This document shows, one piece after another, positions 1 through 12,158 of a stretch of 64,000 bases of DNA (its first letter is position 1; every line of letters begins with the position of its first letter). This DNA comes from Bradysia coprophila (lineage: Eukaryota; Arthropoda; Insecta; Diptera; Sciaridae): assembly GCF_014529535.1 (NCBI RefSeq), contig NW_023503372.1, forward strand, positions 2,812,263-2,876,262, given 5' to 3'. Under the pieces are notes generated by a model. It ran no database searches. It was not told the DNA's origin and saw only the letters and a program-made list of their open reading frames with translations. Both the position numbers and the translations under genes were made by a program.

Positions 1-1237
1 TTCACATCCTGATTGAAAATTAATCGGCCCGTCCGATAGCAGAAAGTTCGGGCGGGTCAAAAATGTTTGGGAATATCATCATCATCAGGTTGTGATTTTC
101 TGGGCGAGCACAAAAATTTTTAAGGTGACGGTCGGTCCACATAGCTCTATTTAGTAACGAGACGTACGAGTCTTCAATTTGCATTTAATCGCCCGCAGTG
201 ATTTCGTATTAGTCACAGTGGTAAATAATCGGAATTGCTGTCTCAACTGACTCAGTTGGTCCACAAACCCACACCAAACAGACAAGTAGTTTCGCTTGCC
301 TCTAGGTCGTTTAATTAAAGAAATTGCTGGCGAATTCAGCAGAGCCCAAAACTGAATGTTTCAAAAATGAACACATAATGAGTGGGTATTCTCACATTGT
401 CACATTTAACCCTTTACAGACGATCGTGTGAGATTTTACCGACTTCGTCCAGACACTTAAACTATAGGTTCTGACTAATGTCGTCTTCTGTAGCAAACGA
501 TGAAACTAAGGAAGAAGAAGATTTAGTCTCAAACTCACAAATACTTAACCAAATGAAGTAATAGACTCGATACCTAATTACACTCTGTCTGAGACGGTAC
601 AGCTTTACGTTTTGACTTTGCACATTAAAAATGGGTGTAGTAGAACTTTGGGTGCATTACAATCCGAGAAATGGGATTCGGTTTGAATGCCCTTCTATGT
701 AGACGATTACGGATGTGGGAGCCACGGCTTTAATATATTTAATTATACTGAGGTCACAACACACACTCGTTTCACAATACACAAAAACATGCAACGTCGG
801 TAATGTTCACATTTTTTAGACTTTAGAAGTCGTAAGATGGAAACAATATTTCAACTTTAAGACTGCAGTTCATCAGCAGTTCAAACGAATTTTAAATAAT
901 TTGCTATCGTGTCTTTGCAAACCGTTTGCATTCGCCTGCGGTCACCACTTCAACAAATCGCCAAAAGTTAGACATCTTCCGGATGACGTAATTTTAGTGA
1001 TTGTGTGGCGACTGTTATAGTGCGGGGAAGGAGACATAAATCATCGTTTACGCTACATTTAACTATTATATACCGAGTGTATCGTTTGTAACCCACTACA
1101 TGTATCCACATACCATAAAATATTTTCTTGTTTTTTTCTGTTAATATCAAATAACGCCGGCAAATGTGTAGTCTAAGTTAGTAGCCTAAGTTCATCGACA
1201 TCAATTTAAGTTAATCCAATAAATTTGTTTGATTGTT
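1..1237. other. Non-coding flank downstream of the IAP gene
   Basis: No exon with coding character is visible. Bases 425-620 look like a degraded member of the dispersed AT-rich repeat family seen elsewhere in the window (they contain AAATGAAGTAATAGACTCG). The rest is unremarkable AT-rich sequence that probably includes the 3' UTR of the minus-strand gene ending at 1238. Confidence 0.5.
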
Positions 1238-3014
1238 TCAGGAAAGAAACGTTCTAACGTACGCTTTAATCGATCGGCGACACAAAGGACAAGCGGATAC
1301 GCCCGTTGCACACTGGTAGCATGTAACTGAAAGCCAAGAGAGAAAACGAAAAATCAGAAAAATCGAAATCGAATCGATTCGGATGTTACTAACCTAAATG
1401 TCCGCATGGTAAGAACACGACACCAACTTCGTCGACCATGCAAATTTTGCATAGCCGCGCGTCTTTGAGTTTTCGATTTTCTTCTTCCAATGATAGCTGC
1501 TGACTTTCCATTGTTTCGATCGAGTTGTTTACGCTACTGCTCTCGACTGCATTTTCAGTTGCCGATTCCGTTCGTTCCTTTTGCGCCTCCTCTGGTTGAG
1601 CATTTTCAGTTGCTTGTACGCGTTGAGTGCTGTGACCGATATCTTGAACCGGTTCATCGTCCTGGTTCATCGAACTTGAACTGGACGATGCTCTCGGATT
1701 GAATATCGTGTCCAAAATGCGGCTCACCTCCTGGACGATTGTCGACGAACTTTGATTGTTTTCGTCGTCGTCGTCGCCACCTTGCTCCTCGTTGTGTTGA
1801 CCATCGAGTACAGCGTCGACCAATGCCTCAACACTCATATACGGTCTGCCTGTGGAGTCGAGACGATTTTTCGTTGCCGACCGGACTCGTCCCTCATGCA
1901 AACCCATTTCCAGGGCCTTTTGTACCGGTTCTGTGTTCATTGCCTCTTCCAAACTCGGTTTGGTCTGTTCCTGAACACTCTGGATGTAGTCACTGCCCTT
2001 GGCGAGCTGAAAGAATTTCAGTCTCAAATTTCGGTCGTTCAAAGAAGTGGTCGCTCGCTTTTATTACCTGAACAAATTGGCATTTCGGAAACCATTTGGC
2101 GTGTTCGTACCACGGATCGTCTTCTTTTTGCCACGATCGCAGTCCACCATTACAATGGAAGCAGCGCACCTGATCGTCTATGTCTAAATAGTAGAATCCA
2201 GCTGTAGCTAGCACCTCCGGATGTTGTATATCACTACGGGGCCACTGCGAGAACGTTCGAATGCGAGCATCCAAGCAGGAATATTTTTCACGTTTTGGCG
2301 TTTGAATTTGTTGGATGCCTAAGTCTCGGATACCATCTCCTGCAATGTTTGTTATATTCGGGCCCAGCTGAACTCTGGGACAGTTCGGGAAAAATTTTTC
2401 ATGTTCGGTGAATGGATTGTCACCCTCCTCCCATTTTGCTATCACGCCATGACACCTGTTACGCAATGGAAACAAATTTTCAAATTTGGCATTCCGGGGA
2501 GGTAAAACGAAGAATATTACCATGCACAAGTCACACGATCCGACTGGTTGTAGTAATAGAATCCTGCCTTGGCTAATGCAACTGGTGAGACGTAAGTGAT
2601 CTGAAAGCGGAAATGGAGTTCTTTTTCGAAAATTCTCATTCCAACGCCCAATGTCTCCATACATACCGGCCAGTTCTTGAACGTTGCTAGTCGGCACTGT
2701 TCATTCATCAAGTCAACGGGCACTACCTCAGATTGTGTTGGCTGACTGCTGATCGGAGTGTTGCCAGACGACGTAGGATTTACAACGAACGGACATAACG
2801 GATCCAGCAGACGGTGCCTTGCCATAACAGCTATATCACCGAAACGCCATTCGGAAATTTTGCTCTTACACCACGGACACTGCACTTCCAATTCATTTCC
2901 CGTAGCATAGAATCCGCCTCTAGCTATTCGTTCCGGTTCGACTGGTACATTTCCCGACCAATTGCTGAACGTCTGCAATCGATTGGCTTCGATTTTCATA
3001 TCTTCGTCGTCCAT
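1238..3014 (-). CDS. Diap2: Inhibitor of apoptosis protein, Diap2-type (BIR-BIR-BIR-UBA-RING)
   Basis: E3 ubiquitin ligase of the IAP family. In flies Diap2 restrains caspases and acts in the IMD immune pathway (family knowledge). Exons on the minus strand: 3014-2667, 2600-2521, 2455-2068, 2006-1394 and 1326-1238, all GT-AG, 1518 nt spliced, 505 aa; fly Diap2 is about 500 aa. BIR1 is at about residues 12-78 with zinc ligands C46, C49, H67 and C74. BIR2 is at about 107-172 (C141, C144, H161, C168). BIR3 is at about 205-272 (C241, C244, H261, C268). A UBA-like stretch follows (VQKALEMGLHE), then a Ser/Glu/Asp-rich linker, then a C-terminal RING (CKIC, CGHLVTCYQC, CPLC; about 458-493). The start ATG lies just before BIR1, as in the family. 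No CARD is present. BIR2 is split by two introns. The frame is intact. Confidence 0.93.
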
Positions 3015-4253
3015 TGTTTTTGATTGTTTTGGTCTGGCTGGTTCAGCGTTTTGTATAATAACAGTGAAAAATTGCGAAACAAATCAACGGTCGTCGTCCA
3101 TGGAAAATTCGTTTCCAAGTGGAATATTTCGGTGGCGAATATTGATTTTGTGTTTGAATACGAAAAAAAAGTTTGCAAAATTTTGCTACCAGACTATTTG
3201 GTACAGTTGCGTTTAGAGCAATTGGATATTCGTACGATGCAACTGTATGACTATGCGCCTAAACTCATAAATTGATAAGTACCGAGCTTTAATCAATCGT
3301 TCGAGAGTAGTTTTTTTTTCGTCTTCTCTCAGCAACACACACCAGACGATTGTTTGCAATTTTCTATATGCACACGTTATCTATATGCATGCATGCATAG
3401 AGATAAATGCACTTCACACGCGTGTTTATCGCCTAGAACATGCAACTAATGCGTTTGCTAGCACATTGAACACCCTGAAAGTAAATGGCTAGGCCAAAGT
3501 TTATTTTTCACACTTTTTCTTGCTCAAAACAAAATTTTATATTCTTCCGTGTCAAATACCTCAAATTCCATTCCAAAAAAATTACATTTTATGTCTGAGT
3601 TGCCAGATTGGAAAACGGTTGAAAACGGCAAAGTTTCGGTTGATGGTGGCAGATGTTGAATACGAGAGCGTATACATTTGATTGAAAGATTTTAGAATTA
3701 AAGATTCAAGTTTTAAATCCGTTCTACGACTTTCGCCAGCCATGCCAGGGCCGAACTGGCTACCTGACGGCCAATTGGACGATCTCTGAAGCAATAGCAG
3801 GTGGTCTGTCAGACTCCACAGTCACTATGACTACTCCGGGTTAGAATCATGTTAATGTTCAGTTACGTAAGTTATTTGCATAGAGTTAATACTCTGTGTT
3901 TGTTTGTCTTAAAGGCAACAAGCATCAAAAACCGCGGGCAGTTGGGACTCCTGAAGTTCAAGATTAATATCAAACAAAATTCCGATTAAACCGACTCGAC
4001 TTGATTAATTCAGAAAATGATAAATGACCATCAGAAAATCTAGAGTAATAACCAAAGTCCATCGTGTTTGGTACAGAAATTGTTCGCGTTATGCCATACT
4101 TTTAACAAACGAAGTATCAGATTCGAAGACTATTTTTTATTGAGACACAAGCATCATTAACCACAGTGAGAGAAGGTTATACTAGCAAGGCTGTAAACTT
4201 TGGGAAGGTCTCGCAGATCGTCATTTTGTTAGATACGCGGGTACACACCTTTC
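3015..4253. other. Intergenic / 5' region of the IAP gene
   Basis: Presumed promoter and 5' UTR of the minus-strand IAP gene. Short open frames on both strands between 3024 and 3275 lack family resemblance and are not called. A TATATGCATGCATGCATAG tract lies near 3385-3402. No TATA box could be assigned with confidence. Confidence 0.4.
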
Positions 4254-4314
4254 CAAGGTAAATATAGTGAGCCGCGCTTCTGACTGGCATTACCTCCTCA
4301 CTATATTTACCTTG
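4254..4314. mobile_element. Short deletion derivative of the CAAGGTAAATATAG MITE
   Basis: A 61-bp sequence begins with CAAGGTAAATATAGTGAG and ends with the inverted 26-bp terminus ATTACCTCCTC...ACCTTG. It uses the same terminal inverted repeats as the 270-bp element 126 bp downstream, but almost all of its interior is missing. The flanks (ACCTTTC / ACCTTTTC) are a near-match for a target-site duplication. Confidence 0.7.
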
Positions 4315-4439
4315 ACCTTTTCCATACAAAAAATTCACGAAAATAAAATTTGAATGGCGTGAACTTTTAGAATAAAACATGATGCATCATCCGCGTATCT
4401 GCATCTGCGTGCCCTCCCAAACATTTACAGCATTGTATC

Positions 4440-4709
4440 CAAGGTAAATATAGTGAGGAGGTAATTTCACTCAGACGCGCAGCCTAGCACATAAGTTCGA
4501 TGCCAATGAAATCTTTTTTTTAAATAGCTGACTACGATTTACTTGTATTTCACAAAAATATTTTCGCTATCTCACAACAGATGGCCCGACTTTCTATTCC
4601 ATTTTTTGCTTTCAACGAAGGGATGAAATGGCGTTTGTATCGAACTTTCGTGCCACCGCATATCTGATTCGGTTATATATGACATTACCTCCTCACTATA
4701 TTTACCTTG
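4440..4709. mobile_element. 270-bp MITE with 26-bp TIRs and 8-bp target-site duplication
   Basis: Perfect 26-bp terminal inverted repeats lie at 4440-4465 (begins CAAGGTAAATATAGTGAGG) and 4684-4709. They are flanked by an exact 8-bp direct repeat ATTGTATC at 4432-4439 and 4710-4717. There is no coding capacity. An 8-bp duplication is typical of hAT-type (also P-type) transposition, so this is probably a non-autonomous hAT-like element. Confidence 0.88.
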
Positions 4710-4757
4710 ATTGTATCCCAGCAAACCTTGTTAGGACAAACTGACTAAATTCTAGAC

Positions 4758-4915
4758 CACGGCAGAGTAAAATAATCCAGGCAGGAGCGGTTCATTTTTG
4801 AAACGTCAAATAAGGGACCTATACTATACTGTATGAAAATGAACTCAAATGAACACTGATATAAATTGAAATGAATTCAGGTCCCTAGTCAAATCAGCGT
4901 TCCTGCCTGGTTGCA
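4758..4915. mobile_element. MITE of the CACGRCAGAGTAAA / CCAGGCAGGAGCG family, right end degraded
   Basis: The left terminus CACGGCAGAGTAAAAT is followed by CCAGGCAGGAGCGG. The right side has the inverted CGTTCCTGCCTGG, but its outer end has diverged. The same family is complete at 12027-12158, and a left-end fragment sits in the oxidase intron at 55036 and again at 61391. Confidence 0.7.
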
Positions 4916-5195
4916 CTGCTTGAAGTAAGATGGTAATGTCGGATATGTAATTACTCCTGAACAAACATATTTCTCGTCAATTCAATTATTTTTTTAAAAA
5001 AGTGCGAGTCAGATTCCATTTTTAAAATAACCGCATCTACGCACTGGAAAAGTATCTGTCAAAGTAGATCAGCTGATATTCATTACTTCGTTTGAATTCT
5101 CATTTTTTGTGTGTTATTTTAGTGTGTATTCGTGTTATCATTTTTTTGTACCTCGTTTTTGTAGTACAATTTTAATTTAAGAAAATCGGCCTAAA

Positions 5196-6811
5196 ATGTT
5201 GCACAAACTCCCACAGGTAAGGGTTGGATTAGCATATCTAAATTGAAATTATCAGGTCAACTTTTCCGAAACCGAAATCCGTCTTCTTCTTCTTTTATTT
5301 GTCCAAAAAAAATGATAATTTATGTAAATAACTTGTTGCTGCCTCACGACAACACGAACTGGATTACAATGTTGGTTACGTAATTTCGAGCGATATTCGT
5401 ACAGATTTTAACTCAAATTGAAATGGAATTTCAAAGGAAAACGAAACTGAATAGAAATTCCCTTTGTAACAATTCCAATAGATGTTCACCACGACAACAC
5501 GTCACTACAGTTCAAAGAGATTACACGATGTTGTTATCGTCGCAGCGACCCGTACCCCGATTGGAAGTTTTCAAAGTGCACTTTCTCCGTTGAGTGCTAC
5601 CAATCTGGGTGGAATTGCTATCGAATCAGCTGTGAAACAGGCCGGAATTGCTCCGTCGGACGTGAATGAGGTTTACATGGGAAATGTTTGTGCGGCTGGA
5701 CTGGGACAAGCTCCGGCTAGACAAGCTGCCATTTTCGGAGGTAAGTTCGATTGCATTGTATCTAATCCGATTAAAGATAACCGATAAATGTTCCAACAGG
5801 ACTCCCCACAAATACTGTCTGCACAACCATCAATAAAGTTTGTTCATCTGGAATGAAATCAGTTATGGTGGCTGCACAGACACTAATGTTAGGACAACAG
5901 GTGAGTCAATCAAACCTATTCGCAATTGGTTTAAGTGATCACAATCTTCAACAATTTTGCAGGATGTTGTCGTTGCCGGTGGAATGGAATCAATGAGCCA
6001 TGTCCCGTACTATCTGAAACGTGGTGCAACTCCCTACGGTGGTGTGAATCTAATCGATGGTATTGTGTTTGACGGTTTGTTCGATGTGTACAACAAAATT
6101 CACATGGGAAATTGCGCTGAGAATACGGCCAAGAAAATGGGAATCACCCGAAAAGATCAAGACGACTACGCGATCTCAAGTTACAAGCGTAGTGCAGCTG
6201 CCTGGGCGAATAAGGTTTTCGACGCCGAAATTACACCGGTTCGAATTCAACAGAAGAGGAAACCGGAAGTTGTGATCAGCGAAGACGAAGAGTACAAACG
6301 AGTCAATTTCGACAAATTCGGACAATTGGGCACAGTGTTCCAGAAGGAAAACGGAACGATAACAGCCGGAAATGCGTCCACATTGAACGATGGTGCATCG
6401 GCATTGGTGCTGATGACCGAAGAGGCAGCTGCACGATTCGGATGCAAACCATTGGCGAAAATTATTGGTTTCCATGACGCAGAAACGGATCCGATCGATT
6501 TCCCCATTGCACCGGCATTGGCTGTGCCGAAGCTGTTGGAGAAAAACGGAGTGACTAAGAACGACATTGCTATGTGGGAAATGAATGAGGCTTTTTCGTT
6601 GGTGGCCGTTGCCAATACTAGAAAGTTGGACGTTGATCCGAATAAAGTAAACATTCATGGCGGTGCAGTGTCTTTGGGCCATCCGATTGGTATGTCAGGA
6701 GCTCGGCTGGTTACACATTTGTCGCATTCGTTGAAGGCCGGTGAACTGGGTTGTGCTTCGATTTGCAATGGCGGTGGTGGAGCTAGCTCAATTCTTGTAC
6801 AAAAATTGTAA
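5196..6811 (+). CDS. ACAT1: Acetyl-CoA acetyltransferase, mitochondrial (thiolase)
   Basis: Type II thiolase: condenses or cleaves acetoacetyl-CoA in ketone-body and isoleucine metabolism. Exons: 5196-5216, 5482-5740, 5800-5900 and 5963-6811, 1230 nt, 409 aa; the human enzyme is 427 aa. Exon 1 encodes only MLHKLPQ, spliced in frame to a basic, acid-poor stretch ([15 protein letters not shown]) that looks like a mitochondrial presequence. The nucleophilic cysteine is in KVCSSGMKS (about C108). The C-terminal thiolase signatures are [19 protein letters not shown] (catalytic His) and [11 protein letters not shown] (second catalytic Cys, about C395). The ATG at 5196 is preferred because it adds to the presequence; a start at 5482 (MFTTTT) is a possible alternative. 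Next door is a glutaredoxin-like exon starting fewer than 200 bp after the stop. Confidence 0.95.
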
Positions 6812-6936
6812 GAGTTTTCTGTATTCCGTGTTGATTGATTCCACTTTGGTTTTTCGCTTTTATTTTGTTAACATTTTATGATTTCCGAATCATTTGAACC
6901 AGACGACGTGCATTTATACAACGACCGATTTTACGA

Positions 6937-6942
6937 AATAAA
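6937..6942 (+). terminator. Polyadenylation signal of the thiolase gene
   Basis: AATAAA lies 126 bp after the thiolase stop codon in AT-rich sequence. It is only about 60 bp before the acceptor site of the next gene's exon, so the two transcription units are very tightly packed or overlap. Confidence 0.6.
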
Positions 6943-6963
6943 TATTTTACTACGGCCACATAA

Positions 6964-7284
<321 letters not shown>

Positions 7285-10200
7285 ATGGAGTGAGAGAACG
7301 GTAGCGACGAGAAACATTTTCTTAGCGAGTTTTATTGATCCGTTTTATCGTACTGGACCGTGATTTAATCTGAACCTTTGAAAGCAATAGTGTATTGTGA
7401 GGAGTAAAATGACACCAAATTGAAGTTCATTTGTTCCCAATCAAACCATAATTTAACGGCCAGAAACACTCGATGCATTTGCATATATTCGACAATTAAC
7501 TCCTGCTATGCATCTCCATACTGAACACGATCCCAATCAGTCTTAAGTGGAGCAGTCGATACGTACGAGAAATGTCTAATGACCATACCAATCATACAAG
7601 TGAATTCTCTTAAGAGCCACAAAAAAAAAACCTGCAAATTACAGGCGAATAAAGTTTATATGCAAAGACATTCAACGAGTGCTCAGACACACAGAGATGC
7701 TGCCTCTGGTGCAGTTAATTTATGCAAGAACGAAAAGCATCAACAATATGCAACCATCCCGAAGTCATGGGACTCAGAACAAACGAAAATAAATGAGAGA
7801 AAATATATAACAAGTTCAACGGGTTCCATGCATATGAATCGTAAAGTCGCTTACAACTTCTAGTGGGGGATATATCATTCGTGTTCGTATATGCATATAG
7901 TGCGGTCTGTTCGGTTAGGTAAGTACCTAAGACAAGTCGTTGATTTATTGAACAATATTTGTCTGTCCTGTTTTGGGATGATTAAATAGTTATTGACGTA
8001 TCTCTTTTGGACGTTGGGTTTAGGCAATTTAGATTTTTGTAGCGCCCGAACGAAGTGCCTTAGAATCAACCGTACACTCACAACAGATACGAATAAAACT
8101 TTTCATGCGAAGAGACCAAGCTACGAGGAAAATTCTGTAATTTTGTCTCCGGAAAAAGTTGGAAATTACATTTTCTCCCGTGACTTCAACAACATCCTCG
8201 AAACGCAACTATCAACTTTTTTTTTCTCACGATGAGCAAATAACCTGAAGACATTTGCGGTAATTTTCACTTTCGCTCAGCTTTGCAATTAGCAGTAGAG
8301 CCAAGGGCTGCAATCACACATACATAGTTCCAAACAATTATGAAGATTCTTTTACTCACTAGGCTCCCGGAGAAATTAATTCTAATGGATGTGTTAACGA
8401 AGTAATTACTTATTTTCGGGGCGTTGTGAGTAATAATAGGTTAAATCGGATGGTGCGAAAGTAAGTCATTACATGAGGTAACAATTTTGTGGTAAAAGTA
8501 AAGTCACTCGAGTCTTTGAGCAACAAGCTTCGGTACCTGCCCTTTCGACAAGTGGAGAGTTTGCATATCCGAGCCGAAGGCTACACTTATCGAAATATAA
8601 TTGCCAAAGCAAGTTGCTCAAAAACACACGAGTCAGGTTGCTAGTATCACAAAGTTGTTTCCGAAGTAATGAAGTACTGATCCAAAGGATTCTGGTTTAC
8701 TACATGCACACGAGAACTGATTTCTACATAAAAAAAAATGAAATAAATAAACCGAAAATAGTCCACATATATAATGTGCTATGCTACTTGCTTTTATCAA
8801 CCTCGGGATCGCCACGGACGATTGTGAACAGAGTTGAAATGTACGAGGTCTGACGACTCTCGCACACTAAATAACTTCTTTTTCTATGTCTTTACACGAT
8901 GACACAATTTAACAATATCATAACGTTAAATATACAAGTTTTCAGTAACTATTTTGGGTCAAAGCAACAGGTACCAAGCTGTTGGCTACATTTAACTACA
9001 TTACATGCACCAAAAATAATCTTCAAATTACCAGGAAATTTATAGCAAAACGCATTATCGCATTGAAGACGCATCAGACTGTACTAACGCTATGTTGTGA
9101 CGGGTTAGACTCATATGAACAATTTTACTTGCATATATACCAGCATTCATATACCATCGACATAAAGCAAACTATACACAGAGTGGGTACCGCATATAAT
9201 GTATCTTTTAAAGGCTATAATATTGGAGTTTCTCTCTGCTAAAATAAATACGAACTCAGTTTCTCATTTGTCTTCCAACAAGCTCGACGTGTTGCATGCA
9301 ACAAATTTTTGTTTTTGTTTTTTTTTTCTCGTCCATTCGCGGGTCGGTATACTTGGAAATCTTAAAAACAACACAAGATTAAAACAAAAATTGTTACTTG
9401 TGTGTTGATTTTATGTGTGCTGTGCTCGAATGAATTGAGTCTTTTTGGTGTTAACTTTGACATAGACTGATGCATTTTTAGTATTTTTTTTTTATTTAAT
9501 GAAATTTATCGATTAACCTTTTGCACATGTATCTCTGGAGATGTTGAATTATTTTCTGTAATTTTTTGTACACATCGGAAACGCGTCAAATCAATCCAGT
9601 GCATAACGAAAAGTGTTGATACGTCGAAATATATACTAAATGTGGAGATAAAGCCGCTCCATTTAAATATTTATTTTCCAGTTGCAATTGTGTGTGCGTG
9701 CGTGCTAGCGACCAAGGAAAGAAATAATAGTAAATCGGAGAGTAACATTACTTGTCGCTATATTGCTTGTAACGAGATAACGTTAATTTTAACAACATTT
9801 TTAAATTCGACGGATTGTTTTTATTGTAAACATGTACGCGGTCTTTATGGGCTTGAAAAAAGAGGTGTAACTGGGAACTGTTGAATTGTTTACTAAATTG
9901 ATTACGCTATAAGCACGGGAGTCATTCATTGAAAGGTGAGTTTGAGTTTATTTATGATCAATGTATGTTGAACTATAATTTGTTGTCACCTTATTGTAAT
10001 ACGAACTTACCATCCATCCGTTTTTTTTTAAACAGACCATTCAGCAATACGTCCCCTGTCAATAGTTTTCGCTTCATTCACTCTCTATAAATCCAACTTG
10101 TTCTTATTTCGAGCATTCTTTGAATTTACAATTCTAAATTTTATTCAACCTACTTGAAGCCGCATAAAACTCGTATATCACTCTAATATTGCTTTGTAAG

Positions 10201-10666
10201 GGTTCGTTTCGATTAGTTTTCTTTAATATATTGGCGCACTTAATGCTGACTGATTTTTTTTTCTCTGTTGTTAAAGTGTTAAGAGTCATTTTCGTTAGAT
10301 TTGATTAAGTGTAACTGGATACCTACACGTGCTGGAAAAAAAGGGCAAACGATTTTATCTGAGATTATTGCCGCTGAACGATTACAGTCGACATATGGAC
10401 AATATGACCATAGGCAACTGGTTGAAAAACATTTTTTTAAAGTGAGAAGCGAAGTATTTGGTGAAATAATCATTTTTTAAATACGTTTTCGGCGATGCTA
10501 TTCATTCAGACCACATTGAAGCCACAAGAAGTTTGGTAGTTATATACACACACCATCCGTTACACCGTTCGTTGAGAGACAATTTTTGTTAATTATATGT
10601 TCCAAATCGTGTAACAATTGAGCAGGATATCCATTGAATCGTTTTTCTTGTGCCAGTGGTGGAACG
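7285..10666. other. Gene-poor intergenic DNA
   Basis: About 3.4 kb without convincing exons. Open frames (for example 7579-7863 and 8982-9242) have no recognisable domain, low-complexity composition and no supporting splice signals. Simple T and A tracts are common. Confidence 0.45.
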
Positions 10667-10877
10667 GTAACAGGACCACCAGCTGTTACATATTCCACTA
10701 CTCAGTAACTCTGCCTTGTATTCGATTGTTGACCTGTTCACTATGATTTTTTACTTGCCTTACCACTAGCAGCAGGTAACAGGACCACCAGATGTTGCAT
10801 AACGTACTCCTCACTAAGCTGAGCTGATTTGTTGTCTGCCTTGTGTTCGTCTGTTGACCTGTTCACTATGATCTTTT
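10667..10877. repeat. Two-copy tandem repeat, period about 109 bp
   Basis: Two imperfect copies begin with GTAACAGGACCACCAG at 10667 and 10776. Both continue through TCTGCCTTGTRTTCG and TTGACCTGTTCACTATGAT. No coding potential is seen. Confidence 0.75.
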
Positions 10878-11691
10878 GCTGTTTGATCTTGGCTTGTAAC
10901 TACTATCCTGTTTATGTAAAACAAATGAAGAAACTACCGAACTGATTCTATTTTACTTTTGTAGAGTAGACGCGATGTATTTCTTTATTTTATATGCCTC
11001 TATGTGGTCAGATTGTCATTATGCATCAGCTCGGAGAGGGAGTCTTGCGACACATAAAAAATTATATGCGCGCACATTTGTCCAAATGTTTATTTTGACG
11101 ATTTGGATTATAATCCGCGCTTTCGGCTTAAGATCACAATCACCAACTCGCCAAAATCAAGGTTCTGAAAGATCTCAGTGTGTTTGGGACTAAACCTGTC
11201 TTGCCCGTTTCTCTTTTATATACTCATTGAAGAATATAACCTGAAATGAATCATAAATCCATGAAGCAATCGTCTTCTTTTCTACCTCTTAACACATTCA
11301 TTCCTGAACCCAATACCACATCTGTATATAGATTTCAGAACTTTGGTCAAAATAATCATTTGGACACTAGCCCTACTCACGTTAAAAAAATTTGCTTCAG
11401 ATCCTTCGGAGGAACGTCGATTTCGTTTCTTTATCGGATCCTAAACAATTCTCTAGAACATCATAATTGACAAAAAATTGTTTCCGAGTCGCGCGACGCA
11501 ATCGAAAATGCATGCGTTTCTATGCGTTACCATGCTTTTCTATGCGTTTTCATGTAAACTTCAAATGCGTCAAATTGAACTTAGTTAACGCATTCACTTG
11601 GAAGGACTGACATTTGATGTTTAGCAAAATGTCAGGATTTCGCCCATTTCAATGGAATGCGTTAATGTGTCAATAAAAACTTCGCTATTTT

Positions 11692-11893
11692 CAACCTGTC
11701 ACATACTGCTATTCATTTGTTTTTAATAACATAACGACGACAAAAATAATGACAAGCTCTGGGCAATATAGTCTTTTATATAGTAAAATGCATGTTAAAC
11801 AAATTGAAGTACAAGATTTGAAATCAGCAATCGATCGATCGATGGAAGTTATGCTTGCCGTCAATAACAGGTTAACAAAAATGTTACGAACCT
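11692..11893 (-). repeat. Dispersed AT-rich repeat family (copy A)
   Basis: Read on the minus strand, this copy has the order CTGTTATTGACGGCAAGCAT ... CAAATCTTGTACTTCA ... GAGCTTGTCATT ... GTCGTCGTTATG ... GAATAGCAGTATGT. The same order of blocks occurs at 29161-29360, and partial versions occur near 19655-19800, 26630-26800, 29500-29625, 42480-42665, 46240-46390 and 52110-52275. It is probably a non-autonomous DNA transposon. Edges are not exact because homology runs past the obvious short inverted repeats. Confidence 0.65.
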
Positions 11894-12026
11894 TCAAATC
11901 TATTACTTCTATTGTTTAAACTATTTATTGCTTGACATAAAATCTTTCATGTCATTTCATTTCATTTATTTCATCTTAAAAAAAGTTCTGTTGACATGAC
12001 CTGCGTAACTCTAGTTTGCATTAAAC

Positions 12027-12158
12027 CACGACAGAGTAAAGTTAACCAGGCAGGAGCGCTGATTTGACTAGGGACCTGAATAGTCTAGTAGCCTAAGGGA
12101 CCTAGTTTGACGTTTCGAAAATGAGCCGCTCCTGCCTGGTTTATTTTACTATGCCGTG
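12027..12158. mobile_element. 132-bp MITE with 7-bp target-site duplication
   Basis: The element starts CACGACAGAGTAAAGTTAAC and ends with the inverted CTGCCTGGTTTATTTTACTA plus TGCCGTG. It is flanked by the direct repeat ATTAAAC at 12020-12026 and 12159-12165. The terminal inverted repeats are about 34 bp and imperfect. A second inverted pair lies inside (TTGACTAGGGACCTGAATAG against AGGGACCTAGTTTGACG). Non-coding. Confidence 0.82.

Noticed and set aside
1490-2207. Plus-strand open frames over the IAP gene
   Set aside because: They are antisense shadows of the well-supported minus-strand BIR/RING exons and cross their splice sites.
3024-3275. 83-codon plus-strand frame divergent from the IAP gene
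   Set aside because: No recognisable domain, no splice or poly(A) context, and an overlap with the likely IAP 5' UTR.
6176-6682. Long minus-strand frame over thiolase exon 4
   Set aside because: Antisense shadow of a GC-richer coding exon; it has no family features.
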